DNA of 64,000 nucleotides from Fulvimarina pelagi HTCC2506 (GTDB lineage: Bacteria > Pseudomonadota > Alphaproteobacteria > Rhizobiales > Rhizobiaceae). Both the position numbers and the translations under genes were made by a program. Where the stretch lies: positions 2,438,268-2,502,267 of the forward strand of contig NZ_DS022272.1 in NCBI RefSeq assembly GCF_000153705.1, written 5' to 3'. Positions 35,178-44,486 of this stretch are shown in pieces (the first letter of the stretch is position 1; each line of letters opens with the position of its first letter). The notes below the pieces were generated by a model. It was given only the letters and a program-made list of their open reading frames with translations. It did not search any database and was not told where the DNA came from.

Positions 35178-35551
35178 GGTCTTGTTCCCCTTCCGGCCCC
35201 CGCCGCGTTAACCAGTGAGTAAGGAGTAACCTGACCTCGAACTTGCTCCTATCCTCAAATTTAGTGGTGGATAACTTTTTCACACCAGTTTCGAGATAAA
35301 TTATTGAAATGAATGCGTAATTTTTTTGCCATTTTTTACTTTTCGTTCATTTCCCACTGATTCGGCATTGGCAGACGCGCCCTAGCACTAAGCGGATGGG
35401 CTCCCCGCCTCTCCAAGCTCGAGAGCCCTTTCCATCACTGTGGAATATGGAAGGAGATCTGCTCGCTTGCATCGCAACCGAGCGCTTGCGCTCGTGCACC
35501 AAACGCCCGTACAGCCTTCGTTAAACCGCGACCGAAGAAAGGGGCGCCGAG
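35178..35551. other. AT-rich promoter region between ftcR and the thioesterase
   Basis: About 370 bases between two divergent genes. The part 35235-35350 is much richer in A and T than the rest of the window and includes TTTTTTT runs, as expected for a regulated promoter. At 35208-35222 there is TTAA-N7-GTAA, one base away from a CtrA half-site pair, 31-45 bases upstream of ftcR. No gene is seen. Confidence 0.5.
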
Positions 35552-35947
35552 ATGGACCAGAGCGACGAGATTCCGAGCGGCGAACTGACAGTGCGGATTC
35601 CTGCAATGCCCGGCGATGCGAACGCGAACGGCGACATCTTCGGCGGATGGGTCGTCGCGCATATGGACATGGCGGCAGGCATTCGCGCCGCCGAACGTGC
35701 CCGCGGACGGGTCGCGACTGTCGCCATCAATACTCTCACCTTCAAGAAGCCGGTCAAGATCGGCGACACGCTCTGCGTCTATACCTCGATCGAGAGGGTC
35801 GGCCGGACCTCGATTACCCTTTCGATCGAGGCCTGGACACGCCGGCGTACCGGGCCAGAGAAGACGAAGGTGACCGAAGGCATCTTCGTCATGGTCTCCA
35901 TCGACGAGAACGGCCACGCGACGCCGCTGCCGCCGGAAACCCCTTGA
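35552..35947 (+). CDS. Acyl-CoA thioesterase (YciA-like hotdog protein)
   Basis: The 131-residue single hotdog domain has MPGDANANGDIFGGWVVAHMDMAAG, here with the Asn-x-x-x-x-Asp-x-Phe-Gly-Gly motif (catalytic Asp, residues about 25-33), and TVAINTLTFKKPVKIGD. YciA-type enzymes hydrolyse a range of acyl-CoAs to CoA and free acid in the cytoplasm. The ATG follows GAAAGGGG, a good ribosome site. It is followed by the MFS gene on the same strand. Confidence 0.9.
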   Translation: MDQSDEIPSGELTVRIPAMPGDANANGDIFGGWVVAHMDMAAGIRAAERARGRVATVAINTLTFKKPVKIGDTLCVYTSIERVGRTSITLSIEAWTRRRTGPEKTKVTEGIFVMVSIDENGHATPLPPETP

Positions 35948-36007
35948 TGCGCGGAAGGCGATGCGCCTGACCGCACTTCGATCCCCGAACTAGATCTACG
36001 AACCCGC

Positions 36008-37255
36008 ATGACCGCTTCCATACCCGCCGAAACGAGGACCGGCTTCGTATGGACGGTGGCGCTCCTTTCGGTCTCGGTCACCCTGTTCTGGGCCGCGATC
36101 TACTACGCTTTCGCCACCATGCTGCCGCTCTGGGAGGCCGAAGAGGGCTGGGATCGTACAACGCTGACCGCACTCTTTGCAGCCAGCGTCCTGGTTTCCG
36201 GGGTCGCCGCGCCGCGGATCGGCCGACTGATCGATGCCGGCCACGGCCCTGTCCTCATCGCGTCCGGATCAGCCTGGGGCGTTCTCGTCCTCACCCTCGC
36301 ACCCTTCGCGCCGAGTTTAACGATCTTCGCGGTCCTCTGGATCTCGCTCGGCCTTTCCATGGCGACGACGCTCTACGAGCCGGTCTTCGCCATGGTCACG
36401 CGCGCATACGACGAACGGGCGCGGCGGGTCATTACGATCGTCACCCTGGTCGGAGCGCTGGCGGGGACCCTCGCCTTTCCGCTGGTGCACGTCCTCGGTG
36501 AGATCGGCGGATGGCGACTCGCCTCCTGGGTGCTAGCGGGCATGCTCGCAGGCCTTGCCGCGCCGCTGCACTTCTTCGTCGCGCGGCGCCTGGAACGCCT
36601 GGCCGTTCGCCGGAACAACGGGCGGAGGGCGTCGCAGATGGATGCGAGCCCGAAGCCCGGCTCCGCGTCCACCTCCAAGTCCATCGATGGGCGCCGCAAC
36701 CTAATCCTGCTGACGACCGCCTTCGCGCTTGCCGGTGGATCGCACGGCCTCATCGTCAACCACATCCTGCCGATCATGGCGAGCTTGCGCTTCTCCGAGG
36801 AAACGGCGGTGCTCGCCGCATCTGTGATCGGCCCGATGCAGCTCTTGGCGCGACTGACGGTTCTCGGCACGGAGGAACGACTGCCAGCCCGGTTCATCGC
36901 GGTTACGAGCTTTGCGGCGCTTGCGGTCTCGGCGCTCTGCCTGATCGGATCGGCCGCCCTGCCGCTGCTCTTGCTCGGTTTCGGTCTGCTGCAGGGATAC
37001 GGCTACGGCTCGATCTCAATCATGCGGCCCGTTCTTCTGCGTGAGAGCACAGGCATGGCCGCCTTCGGGGAGCGCAGCGGGCAGATGGCGCGCGCCTATA
37101 TAGCCGCCGTTGCGCTCGCACCCTTCACCGGTTCGCTGCTCTGGCAAATCGGTGGATACGAGCTTGCCCTTTCAGTCTGCGTCATGGCCTGCGCGCTGGC
37201 TTCCGTTCTGACATCGCGCCTAGACCGCCATCCAACTCGCCGAGAACCTTCATAA
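36008..37255 (+). CDS. MFS transporter
   Basis: A 415-residue protein with about twelve predicted membrane helices and a long cytoplasmic loop between helices 6 and 7 (about 195-230, rich in Arg, Lys and Ser). The loop-2 region has RIGRLIDAGHGPVLIASG, the major-facilitator motif. It belongs to the general MFS_1 group, and no substrate can be assigned. It lies about 60 bases after the thioesterase gene and may be co-transcribed. Confidence 0.87.
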   Translation: MTASIPAETRTGFVWTVALLSVSVTLFWAAIYYAFATMLPLWEAEEGWDRTTLTALFAASVLVSGVAAPRIGRLIDAGHGPVLIASGSAWGVLVLTLAPFAPSLTIFAVLWISLGLSMATTLYEPVFAMVTRAYDERARRVITIVTLVGALAGTLAFPLVHVLGEIGGWRLASWVLAGMLAGLAAPLHFFVARRLERLAVRRNNGRRASQMDASPKPGSASTSKSIDGRRNLILLTTAFALAGGSHGLIVNHILPIMASLRFSEETAVLAASVIGPMQLLARLTVLGTEERLPARFIAVTSFAALAVSALCLIGSAALPLLLLGFGLLQGYGYGSISIMRPVLLRESTGMAAFGERSGQMARAYIAAVALAPFTGSLLWQIGGYELALSVCVMACALASVLTSRLDRHPTRREPS

Positions 37256-37284
37256 GACGGATGAGAAGCGGTGCAGGCGACAGT

Positions 37285-38424
37285 CTATTTGCAGTAGGTC
37301 TTCTTCCGCTCCCGGGCGTCGAGATGGAAGTGGTTGCGATGGAGATAGTCGTAGCCAGGTCCCAGCACCGTTCCGAACCAGCGGCAGGCGGAACCGCGCA
37401 CATCGTTCTGGAACGCCTTTTCCCGCGGCGAGAAGAAGCCCTTCTTTTCCACGTCGATCTCGTTGCCGTCCGCCATCACGAAGGCCGCGACGTCGAGGGC
37501 GTTGCCGCTCGCATGCTGGGAAATGCCGCCGCTGCCGGCGACGCGCGAGCATCGATATGAGGAGGAGTTCTTGATCGCGGCGACGCGGGTGCCGAGGGTT
37601 GAGTGGGCCGCGCGCTTGACCTCCTTGTCGACCCAACGGGAAATCCGGAAGGCGGCATCGCAATTGAGCGTCGCGGCCGGTGACATCGCCACCCCTTTCG
37701 CAATTCGCGTCACCTTCACCGGGTAGGGCACGCTGCAGGACTTGCTCGCCCGGATCGGCGAGGGTTCGGTGAACTCGACGCCGAGCTGAACGAGGGCGGC
37801 CCGGCAGAGTGCTTCCTTGTGGGGCAGGTTGCGCCAGCCGGACGGGGTCTTGTGAACCAGCGGTGCACGGCGCTTCACCGGCTCCTCGATCTTCGGTTCG
37901 GGGCGTTTCTCGAGGGCCGCGTATGTGTTTGCACGGGATGGTGTATTTTCCTGAATGCGGCGGCGGTCCGCATCGGTCAGAGCACCGGGGGTCACAGATT
38001 TCATCGCGGCCCAGGGGTCCTGGCGCGGCTGCTCCGGCAGCATGCTGCCGCCGAACACGCTATCGGCGTCTCGCATTGGCGTCGGAGCTGGCGACGCAGC
38101 GAAGGCCGCGGAGGGTTGGGCGGTCGGCAGAAGCGCGTTCGGCGTTGGCGCTGGCACGTTACGTGGCATGAGATCGTTCGCGAGGCTGTCGACCGTGGAA
38201 CGCTGAGGCGAAAGCTCGGGGTTCGGTGCTGGGGCAACGGCAGCTGTGCCGAACATGTCAACCGCCGAAGGGCTTGGCCGGTAGGCCTGATCCGGCGTCG
38301 GAACGGTTCCGCCCCAAACGAGATTGCCGTTGGCCTGTGCCATGGAGGGCGCACTCAGGCCCGCGAGAACGGCCAGAGCCGCCACGCGCCACGATACGCC
38401 CCCAACGCGAATACGCAAAACCAT
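37285..38424 (-). CDS. Extensin-family secreted protein
   Basis: The 379-residue protein has a signal peptide (ending SMAQA), a proline-rich, low-complexity region (about 40-205) and a C-terminal extensin-like domain (about 215-379). The domain has SISQHASGNALDVAAF-like residues GISQHASGNALDVAAFV and YDYLHRNHFHLDA, which give the His/Asp/His metal set of the M15-type peptidase fold, plus several cysteines likely to pair in the periplasm. A role in cell-wall peptide cleavage is plausible but unproven for this family. It is transcribed alone. Confidence 0.85.
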   Translation of the reverse strand: MVLRIRVGGVSWRVAALAVLAGLSAPSMAQANGNLVWGGTVPTPDQAYRPSPSAVDMFGTAAVAPAPNPELSPQRSTVDSLANDLMPRNVPAPTPNALLPTAQPSAAFAASPAPTPMRDADSVFGGSMLPEQPRQDPWAAMKSVTPGALTDADRRRIQENTPSRANTYAALEKRPEPKIEEPVKRRAPLVHKTPSGWRNLPHKEALCRAALVQLGVEFTEPSPIRASKSCSVPYPVKVTRIAKGVAMSPAATLNCDAAFRISRWVDKEVKRAAHSTLGTRVAAIKNSSSYRCSRVAGSGGISQHASGNALDVAAFVMADGNEIDVEKKGFFSPREKAFQNDVRGSACRWFGTVLGPGYDYLHRNHFHLDARERKKTYCK

Positions 38425-38534
38425 GCGTCGGGTCCTCTAAACACCCGATACCGGGCTCCGAGCGACCGTGTTTAAAGGAACGCGGTTAGCGAAGACTGAA
38501 TGGGGCCGACCCGTCGCGAAAATCACGCACAAAA

Positions 38535-39017
38535 TCAGTAGGGCGTCCCGTCCTTGCGCGCAAAAGCCCATACGCCGCCTTTCGACACCGCGGCGAGATC
38601 GTCCTCTGGATAGTCGACGACGTCCCCAGCACTGCGATCACCGACTTCCAGATAGACAGCGGGGCTATCGGAGCGGTTCACGAGGTGATGCGCGCGGCAC
38701 CCCGCGGGGAATCCGGCACACATGCCCGATCGCAATTCGATCTCTCCGTCGTCGGTCATAAGCGTCGCCGAGCCGTCGACCATGTAGACGAACTCGTCCT
38801 GCTTCGAATGGCGGTGCAGCAGTGCCGAGACGGAGCCTGGCTCCAGGGTTGTCAGGTTCACGCCGAAATTCGCAATCCCGAAAAGATCAGCGAGGGGGCG
38901 TTTCGTGCGCCCCGCCATGCGGCTTCTGAAAGGCTCCGGATAGTTGCTGGGTCTCACCCACGGCGGGGCATTGGAGGCCATGATCGCGAGCGGCGGTTCG
39001 GCGTTTCCTCGATCCAT
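38535..39017 (-). CDS. Cupin-domain protein
   Basis: The 160-residue small protein has a single double-stranded beta-helix with the cupin metal set in EPGSVSALLHRHSKQDEFVYMVDGSATL (His, His, Glu at about residues 66-73) and a second His in FPAGCRAHHLVNRSD. Such cupins often bind a metal and a small carboxylate or sugar. The N-terminus (about 1-40, PWVRPSNYPEPFRSRMAGR) resembles the transcriptional-cupin/mannose-isomerase-like group in alphaproteobacteria. Function is not inferable. Confidence 0.82.
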   Translation of the reverse strand: MDRGNAEPPLAIMASNAPPWVRPSNYPEPFRSRMAGRTKRPLADLFGIANFGVNLTTLEPGSVSALLHRHSKQDEFVYMVDGSATLMTDDGEIELRSGMCAGFPAGCRAHHLVNRSDSPAVYLEVGDRSAGDVVDYPEDDLAAVSKGGVWAFARKDGTPY

Positions 39018-39085
39018 TCACCTGATCTCCCGGCCGATTGTCCTGAGGCTCGAAGCTATCCGAGACAGGTTCGGCGGGGAAGCAG

Positions 39086-40069
39086 TCAGTTCGACGGCGC
39101 GCTCGTCGCGGGGGCGGCGTCGTTCAGGTCCCAGTCGTATCGGTAGCCGACGATCTTCGCATCAGATGCGGCAAGCCAGTCGGCACGCTCGCCGTCCGCG
39201 TAGGGCTGCAGGTAGGCGATGACGGCATCCGCGCCGCCAAAGTCGCCCGCGTACCAGTCGAAGATCTTTGAAGCGAGGAGCTTGCCAGTGGTCGACTGGC
39301 GAAGACCTCGATCGGAATTCACGTAGGCTCGCGCAGCGGCATCGAGATCAGCTTCCAGGGTCTCCGCAGTCCAAGGCGTTGGCTTCAGGTCGGGACACCC
39401 GATCGAGGCACAATTGACGGAATAATGCACTCGCTCGTCGCCCATCGGGCGCAGGATCGAATGCTCGATCTCGTCAAGCGAGAGCGCGGTGCCGTCGATG
39501 GTGACGAGATCGGCCGACCAGGGGCCAATGTCGAAAGCGCCGGCCAGCGAGGCAAAGAGCCCTTGGTCTTCCTTCTCGATCTTGATATCGCGGATCGACT
39601 CGACAGGATAATGATCGAGCACCACGTCGAGCGTCAGCGCGTTATAAAGATTGGTGTAGAACGCGAATTTCTGAGACGCCGTCAGGGCCTCTACATCGAG
39701 CATCGTCCAGCCGGTGATCATGTCCTTCAACGCCTGATGGTCAGCATCTGAGACCGCGCCATACTGGAACCGGTTGAGCCCGTCCGGATCGTCTTCGACA
39801 TAGTCAGACAGGAACTCTGCGTAGGGCTGCCAATCGATGTCGATCGTCTGTTCATCGGCATGGCCTGCAAACGCCTCCGCCACCGCCTTGTCGGCGCGAT
39901 CGTTAAGCGCTGCAGCATCGAACGGCTTGGCTTCAAAAGCTTGAGCGACTGTAGCAGATGAGAAGACCATGCCGGCGAGAGCAACGGTCAGGACGCTTTT
40001 CAGGGTGCGGCAAGACTTGGCACTTACCGTTCTAAAAGAAGGTTCGCTCGATACACTCTTGAACCTCAT
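39086..40069 (-). CDS. DUF547 domain secreted protein
   Basis: The start is the ATG at 40069 (MRFKSVSSEPSF), with GGGAG at a good distance. It has a signal peptide (about 15-45, ending VAQAF) and a DUF547 domain with LTASQKFAFYTNLYNALTLDVVLDHYPVESIRDIK (about residues 130-165), LSLDEIEHSILRPMGDERVHYSVNCASIGCPDL and DWYAGDFGG. DUF547 proteins occur in bacterial envelopes and plants, often near transglutaminase-like folds; no activity is known. It is divergent from no close gene and sits downstream of mnmA on the same strand. Confidence 0.85.
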   Translation of the reverse strand: MRFKSVSSEPSFRTVSAKSCRTLKSVLTVALAGMVFSSATVAQAFEAKPFDAAALNDRADKAVAEAFAGHADEQTIDIDWQPYAEFLSDYVEDDPDGLNRFQYGAVSDADHQALKDMITGWTMLDVEALTASQKFAFYTNLYNALTLDVVLDHYPVESIRDIKIEKEDQGLFASLAGAFDIGPWSADLVTIDGTALSLDEIEHSILRPMGDERVHYSVNCASIGCPDLKPTPWTAETLEADLDAAARAYVNSDRGLRQSTTGKLLASKIFDWYAGDFGGADAVIAYLQPYADGERADWLAASDAKIVGYRYDWDLNDAAPATSAPSN

Positions 40070-40217
40070 TGCGCATCTCCCAAGATCGGTCCGAATTCTG
40101 TTCGGCTCTAGTGGCAAGCCGCTCCATCCGATTTTCGGAAACTCAACAAGGAATGTTACTGCTGCCCGCGTTGAAGGCTTTTAGGCGCCATAAGGCAGTC
40201 CCTTCGATCGAGCCGCC

Positions 40218-41402
40218 TTACTCCGCAGCCGTCAATTCTATTCCAGGCGCGTTCTCACGGCCCTGAATCGACCCGTCGATGATACCGCCGCCCAACACTT
40301 CCGCGCCCGCACCCTCGGCACCGTAGAAGACGCAAGCTTGGCCCTTCGCGACACCATATTCGGCGGCGAGAAGTTCGACCATCCAGCCGCCCTCCCCGTC
40401 CGCAGCCAGACGAGCCGGGCTCGGCGGGCGCGTCGAGCGCAGCTTCACGAAGATTTCGCGAGTCTCAGTGGCGTAAACTTCGGCGCTTTCCTCGGCAAGC
40501 CAGTTTACCTCGCGAAGCCTTACTGCGCGGGTAGCGAGAGCCTCACGCGGCCCGACGACCACGCGGCGCGTCGCCGGATCGAGCTTCACGACATAAAGCG
40601 GCTCGCCCGCGGCAACGCCGAGGCCGCGCCGCTGGCCAACGGTGTAATTGATGATCCCTTCGTGCTCGCCGAGCACCCGTCCGTCGATATGGACAATCTC
40701 CCCCGGGTCGCCGGCCTCGGGCCGCAGCCTGCGGACGAGGTCGGAGTACCTGCCTGTCGGGACGAAGCAGATGTCCTGGCTGTCCGGCTTCGAAGCGATC
40801 GCGAGACCGTGCTTCGCGGCGATTTCGCGCGTTTCGTCCTTGGTCAGCGACGCGAGCGGAAAGCGCAGAAAATCCACCTGCTTCTGGGTGGTCCCGTAGA
40901 GGAAATAGCTCTGGTCCCGGTCGAGATCGAAGGGCCGGTGAAGGCTGCGATGATTGCCCCGCTTGCGGCTCTCGATGTAATGCCCTGTCGCCAGCGCATC
41001 GCCGCCGAGGTCCATTGCGGTCTTCAGAAGGTCGCGGAACTTGACGGTCTGGTTGCACGACACACAAGGGATCGGGGTCTCACCGGCCACATAGGCGTCC
41101 GCGAATGGGTCGATGACCGCTTCGCGGAAATTTTCCTCATAGTCCAGCACATAATGTGGAATTCCCAGAAGATCGCAGACCCGGCGGGCGTCGCGAATGT
41201 CCTGCCCCGCGCAGCAGGCACCCGCTTTCGCCGGTGTATCGCCCGCATCGTAAAGCTGAAGCGTGATACCGACGACGTCGTAGCCCTCGTCCTTGAGGAT
41301 AGCCGCGGTAACCGAGGAGTCGACACCGCCGGACATAGCAACGATCACGCGCGTATCTTCCGGCGCCTTCGGAATATCGAGGCTGTTGAGGTGGGTCGTC
41401 AT
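40218..41402 (-). CDS. mnmA: tRNA-specific 2-thiouridylase MnmA
   Basis: MnmA puts sulfur on U34 of tRNAs for Lys, Glu and Gln. The N-terminal ATP pyrophosphatase motif [18 protein letters not shown] is present. The catalytic cysteines are in [10 protein letters not shown] and DICFVP. The PP-loop protein also has [19 protein letters not shown] near the start and a C-terminal beta-barrel with [16 protein letters not shown]. The start at 41402 (MTTHLNSLD) is chosen because the family begins near MNSLDIP; ATGs at 41426 and 41432 are possible. Length about 394 residues is normal. Confidence 0.95.
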   Translation of the reverse strand: MTTHLNSLDIPKAPEDTRVIVAMSGGVDSSVTAAILKDEGYDVVGITLQLYDAGDTPAKAGACCAGQDIRDARRVCDLLGIPHYVLDYEENFREAVIDPFADAYVAGETPIPCVSCNQTVKFRDLLKTAMDLGGDALATGHYIESRKRGNHRSLHRPFDLDRDQSYFLYGTTQKQVDFLRFPLASLTKDETREIAAKHGLAIASKPDSQDICFVPTGRYSDLVRRLRPEAGDPGEIVHIDGRVLGEHEGIINYTVGQRRGLGVAAGEPLYVVKLDPATRRVVVGPREALATRAVRLREVNWLAEESAEVYATETREIFVKLRSTRPPSPARLAADGEGGWMVELLAAEYGVAKGQACVFYGAEGAGAEVLGGGIIDGSIQGRENAPGIELTAAE

Positions 41403-41687
41403 TTTCGCTGGCGCTCCAACGGGCATTCGCATTGGTATCAGGATGAGCCCTACTTAGGACCTTTGGTTCTTCCGCGCAAAAGCCGGCCGAATTCGTCTGG
41501 CCATAGGTCCGCAGCAAAGGTAATGCGCGCGTTCAACGCTGACCTCACGGGTAGCAGGAAGGCGGAAGAAGGACTTCGTTTACCAAGGCCACCTCTGAAC
41601 GAAAGCTTACATGTGGCTTGACGGATTCTTAGGATGGACTGACTAACTTCGAACCCGATTAGGTCGCTGTGTAGAGTAGAGAGTCCA

Positions 41688-41978
41688 ATGGCCGATCAGG
41701 TGAGATCAAGAATAAAATACGTCATCGGGCCCGACGGGTCTCCGCTGACGCTGGCTGACCTGCCGCCGTGCAATACAAGGCGCTGGGTCATCCGCCGTAA
41801 GGCGGAAGTCGTCGCAGCCGTGCGGGGTGGTCTGCTCAGTCTCGAAGAGGCCTGCAGCAAATACACGCTCACGGTTGAGGAATTCCTGTCCTGGCAGCTG
41901 TCCATTGATCAGCACGGCCTAGCGGGATTGCGCACGACGCAGATCCAAGAATATCGCGGCAAAGGCGAATTCCACTAA
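41688..41978 (+). CDS. sciP: CtrA inhibitor SciP (DUF1153)
   Basis: The 96-residue helix-turn-helix protein matches DUF1153/SciP: RIKYVIGPDGSPLTLADLPP, then TRRWVIRRKAEVVAAVRGGL and LSLEEACSKYTLTVEEFLSW, with a final EYRGK. In Caulobacter, SciP binds DNA and blocks CtrA-activated promoters. Its presence beside a CtrA-type box in the flagellar block makes a CtrA circuit likely here. It is monocistronic with a strong terminator. Confidence 0.93.
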   Translation: MADQVRSRIKYVIGPDGSPLTLADLPPCNTRRWVIRRKAEVVAAVRGGLLSLEEACSKYTLTVEEFLSWQLSIDQHGLAGLRTTQIQEYRGKGEFH

Positions 41979-42006
41979 CGCACTCAGGAGACTTGTCTTC
42001 TGTATG

Positions 42007-42037
42007 AAAAAGGCCGGCCCGCGCCGGCCTTTTTTCG
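42007..42037 (+). terminator. Rho-independent terminator of sciP
   Basis: An 11-bp stem (AAAAAGGCCGGC and GCCGGCCTTTTTT) around a 4-base loop, ending in a T run, about 28 bases after the sciP stop. It is nearly symmetric and may work in both directions. Confidence 0.9.
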
Positions 42038-42229
42038 TTGCATCATCTGACCGTGCGAACGGCGCGACAATGAATGGGTCCGACCGGGTATCGCTGCCGG
42101 TTTCAGACGAGGAACCACTCTAAAGTTGGTCGTCAGTAAGGCGAGTGGATCGTGTCATTTCCCGATTGAAGACGCCGGGACCGAGGATCGGCCCCAGCGT
42201 TGTCATTGGGGATGCGCAGACCTGCCGGA

Positions 42230-43921
42230 TCAGGCAGGCTTCTTCAGAACATGGATTGCCCAGGCGAGATTGCCCTTGTCGGCCGCGTCGACCCAGTGCT
42301 GGAGGCCAGTCGCCATGTTCTCGATGTATTCGACCGAGACCCCGCTGTCGCGGAGCTTGGTCGAGTTCGCCAAAAGCTCCTCGCGAATGCGGGCATAGTG
42401 GCTACGCAACTGGTGTAGCATCTCCTCCTGCTCGACCACTTCGAACCCGACAGCCTGCGCGGCCTCGCGGTAGAAGCGGTGCGAACCGAGATCCTGCAGT
42501 CCGATTCGGTTGTAGACCGGTTGCAGTTCGGTGGAGTCCGCGTCATCCGCTTGAGCCGGATCGGTGAAGACCATCGTCCCGCCCGGCTTGAGGACACGGT
42601 AAGCTTCCGAGAGCACCTTCTGACGGTCGTTCGAGTGAAGGATCGAGTCCTGGCTCCAGACAACGTCGAAACTTTCATTCTCTGCTGGAACGTCCTCGAA
42701 AACGCCGTGCTCAACCGTGATCTTGTCGCGCAGGCCCGCCTGACGGACGAGATAGCGGTTACGGTCGTTCTGCGCTGCGGAAATATTGAGACAGACCGCC
42801 TCGCAGCCGTACTTCTTGACGAGACGACGCATCGAACCGCCATAACCGGCGCCGAAGTCGATGACACGCGCATCCGAACCGAGTTCCGGCAACTTGTCGA
42901 TCATCCGGTCGACGGTCTTGTCGGAGGCTTCGCGCACATCCTTCGTTTCGTCGTAGAGACCGATGTGAAGATCCTCGCCGCCCCAGATCGTCGAGTAGAA
43001 GGTGTCGGCGTCGTCGGAGTCGTAATAGTCTTCGGTCGCCGCGCGGGAATCGGTCTCGCCGTCCTTCAGCGAACCGCCCCATTTCGACATGCGCAACGCC
43101 GACTTCTCGGCGACGTGGATGAAGAAGTCAGGATCGTCGTCGTGATAGGTTTCCTGAAAATCTCCATAGGTGCGGACCCGTTGGAAACCCGCCTCATGGA
43201 GCAGCCGTCTTACGTAATTCTTGCGGATGGGACAGAGATTTAGCGTATAATCAGAGCCGTCCGGGAACGAGTATTTCATTCGCACGAGGCCGTCGTCGAT
43301 ATGCTCCGGTTCCGCGGACACCTTGTCTCCGGCATAATAGTATTTGTGCTTCGACGAGAAGCCGTGATCGAGCATAGCGTCGTAATTGCGCTGGTCGAGT
43401 ATCAGGACCCCGTCATGCTTGAGCGCGGCGTAAAATTCGGCGAGCGCCCGCCGGCGGTCGGCTTCTTCGTAAAGGTGGGTGAAGGAGTTGCCGAGACATA
43501 TGATGGCGTCGAACTTGCCCTGGATATCCCGGTTGAGCCAACGCCAATCGGCCTGGACCGTCTTAAGGATATGACCGCGGCTGGTTGCATTGGAGAAAGC
43601 CTTGGCCAGCATCGCAGCGGAACCGTCCGCGGATGTCACCTGAAAGCCGGACTCGGTGAGGCTGACCGAGTGGAATCCGGTACCGGTCGCAACGTCGAGT
43701 ACGTTCTCCTTACCGCGCGCTCTCAGGATATCGACGAAGAACTGGCCTTCGCTCGCAGAGCGAGCATCCCAGTCGATGAGTTCGTCCCATTTATCGACAA
43801 ACGCCATGATGTATTCACGGCGGTAATGATCTGATTCACGTGTTTCCAGCGGATCGTCACTATAAACCTGGTCTTCGAGTACGAGGTCTGGGTTGACGGA
43901 TGCATCAAGCGATTGCGCCAT
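42230..43921 (-). CDS. Glycine-sarcosine / sarcosine-dimethylglycine methyltransferase fusion
   Basis: This fused enzyme methylates glycine three times with S-adenosylmethionine to make the osmolyte glycine betaine. The N-terminal half (about residues 30-275) has the SAM motif NVLDVATGTGFHSVSL (73-88) and ILDQRNYDAMLDHG of the glycine/sarcosine enzyme. The C-terminal half (about 290-563) has YYDSDDADTFYSTIWGGEDLHIG and a second SAM motif ARVIDFGAGYGGSM (351-364) of the sarcosine/dimethylglycine enzyme. The true start is the ATG at 43921 with AAAGGAAAG upstream. Fused forms are known in a few halophiles. It stands alone, between the sciP terminator and the polyprenyl-pentose operon. Confidence 0.92.
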   Translation of the reverse strand: MAQSLDASVNPDLVLEDQVYSDDPLETRESDHYRREYIMAFVDKWDELIDWDARSASEGQFFVDILRARGKENVLDVATGTGFHSVSLTESGFQVTSADGSAAMLAKAFSNATSRGHILKTVQADWRWLNRDIQGKFDAIICLGNSFTHLYEEADRRRALAEFYAALKHDGVLILDQRNYDAMLDHGFSSKHKYYYAGDKVSAEPEHIDDGLVRMKYSFPDGSDYTLNLCPIRKNYVRRLLHEAGFQRVRTYGDFQETYHDDDPDFFIHVAEKSALRMSKWGGSLKDGETDSRAATEDYYDSDDADTFYSTIWGGEDLHIGLYDETKDVREASDKTVDRMIDKLPELGSDARVIDFGAGYGGSMRRLVKKYGCEAVCLNISAAQNDRNRYLVRQAGLRDKITVEHGVFEDVPAENESFDVVWSQDSILHSNDRQKVLSEAYRVLKPGGTMVFTDPAQADDADSTELQPVYNRIGLQDLGSHRFYREAAQAVGFEVVEQEEMLHQLRSHYARIREELLANSTKLRDSGVSVEYIENMATGLQHWVDAADKGNLAWAIHVLKKPA

Positions 43922-44486
43922 GAAAGAGCTTTCCTTTATCTTGCCCGAAGGAGCGCCATACACCCAAGCCGGCGTACGGGACTTCCTCTCAGATGTTTCC
44001 GCGCGCCATCACACAGCATTCCCAATGGTTTGCGGGCGCCTGGATGGCCGGATGCGATTACCCGGCAACGCGGCATTTTCGATGCGGCTAGCACCGCCGG
44101 GTCGCGTTACTAGGCACGCTCTGGCGTGCGAACGCAGTTACGCGGCCGACCCGATCCAAACGTGATAAGAGGTCGGCGCGGGCGGTGAGCGGCGCTCGGT
44201 CGAAGAGCGCCGGCGCGTTCGAATTTTTCGGTGCCTGGTCGCGGCTTATAAAGGTATCGGATGAGCGTTCAACAAAGCGCTCCCACGAAACCGGTTTTCG
44301 TCAAAGGGCCGCATTTTTTCCAGGCTGCAAAGCTGCAATCGAAACATGTCCTTAGCGAAACTGGCCGGCGAGTTGGGGTGCCCAAACTTTATTTTTTCCC
44401 GACATCCCTTGACATAGAGAGGGCCGGACGTTTCCGCCCGGCCCCTCTTCCACCTTCCCTGTCGAAGGATGGCAGTTCGTCCCCTT
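43922..44486. other. Long intergenic region upstream of the betaine methyltransferase
   Basis: About 565 bases between the methyltransferase start and the end of the aminotransferase gene, both on the minus strand. It should hold the methyltransferase promoter and the end of the operon. I looked for glycine, SAM or SAH riboswitch cores and did not recognise one. A GC-rich hairpin at 44418-44447 (AGAGGGCCGGACG with CGCCCGGCCCCTCT) lies 40-70 bases after the aminotransferase stop and may be its terminator, although it lacks a good T run. No gene is seen. Confidence 0.5.
44418..44447 (-). terminator. Probable terminator hairpin after the aminotransferase operon
   Basis: A strong GC-rich stem of about 12 bp with a 4-base loop, 40-70 bases beyond the aminotransferase stop codon. 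The minus-strand 3' flank has no U run, so this may be a Rho-dependent or processing site. Confidence 0.45.

Noticed and set aside
42479-43243. 254-residue plus-strand frame over the betaine methyltransferase
   Set aside because: Antisense of the fused methyltransferase, which has all its motifs.
43922-44486. SAM, SAH or glycine riboswitch before the glycine methyltransferase
   Set aside because: No conserved core could be recognised by eye, so none is claimed.
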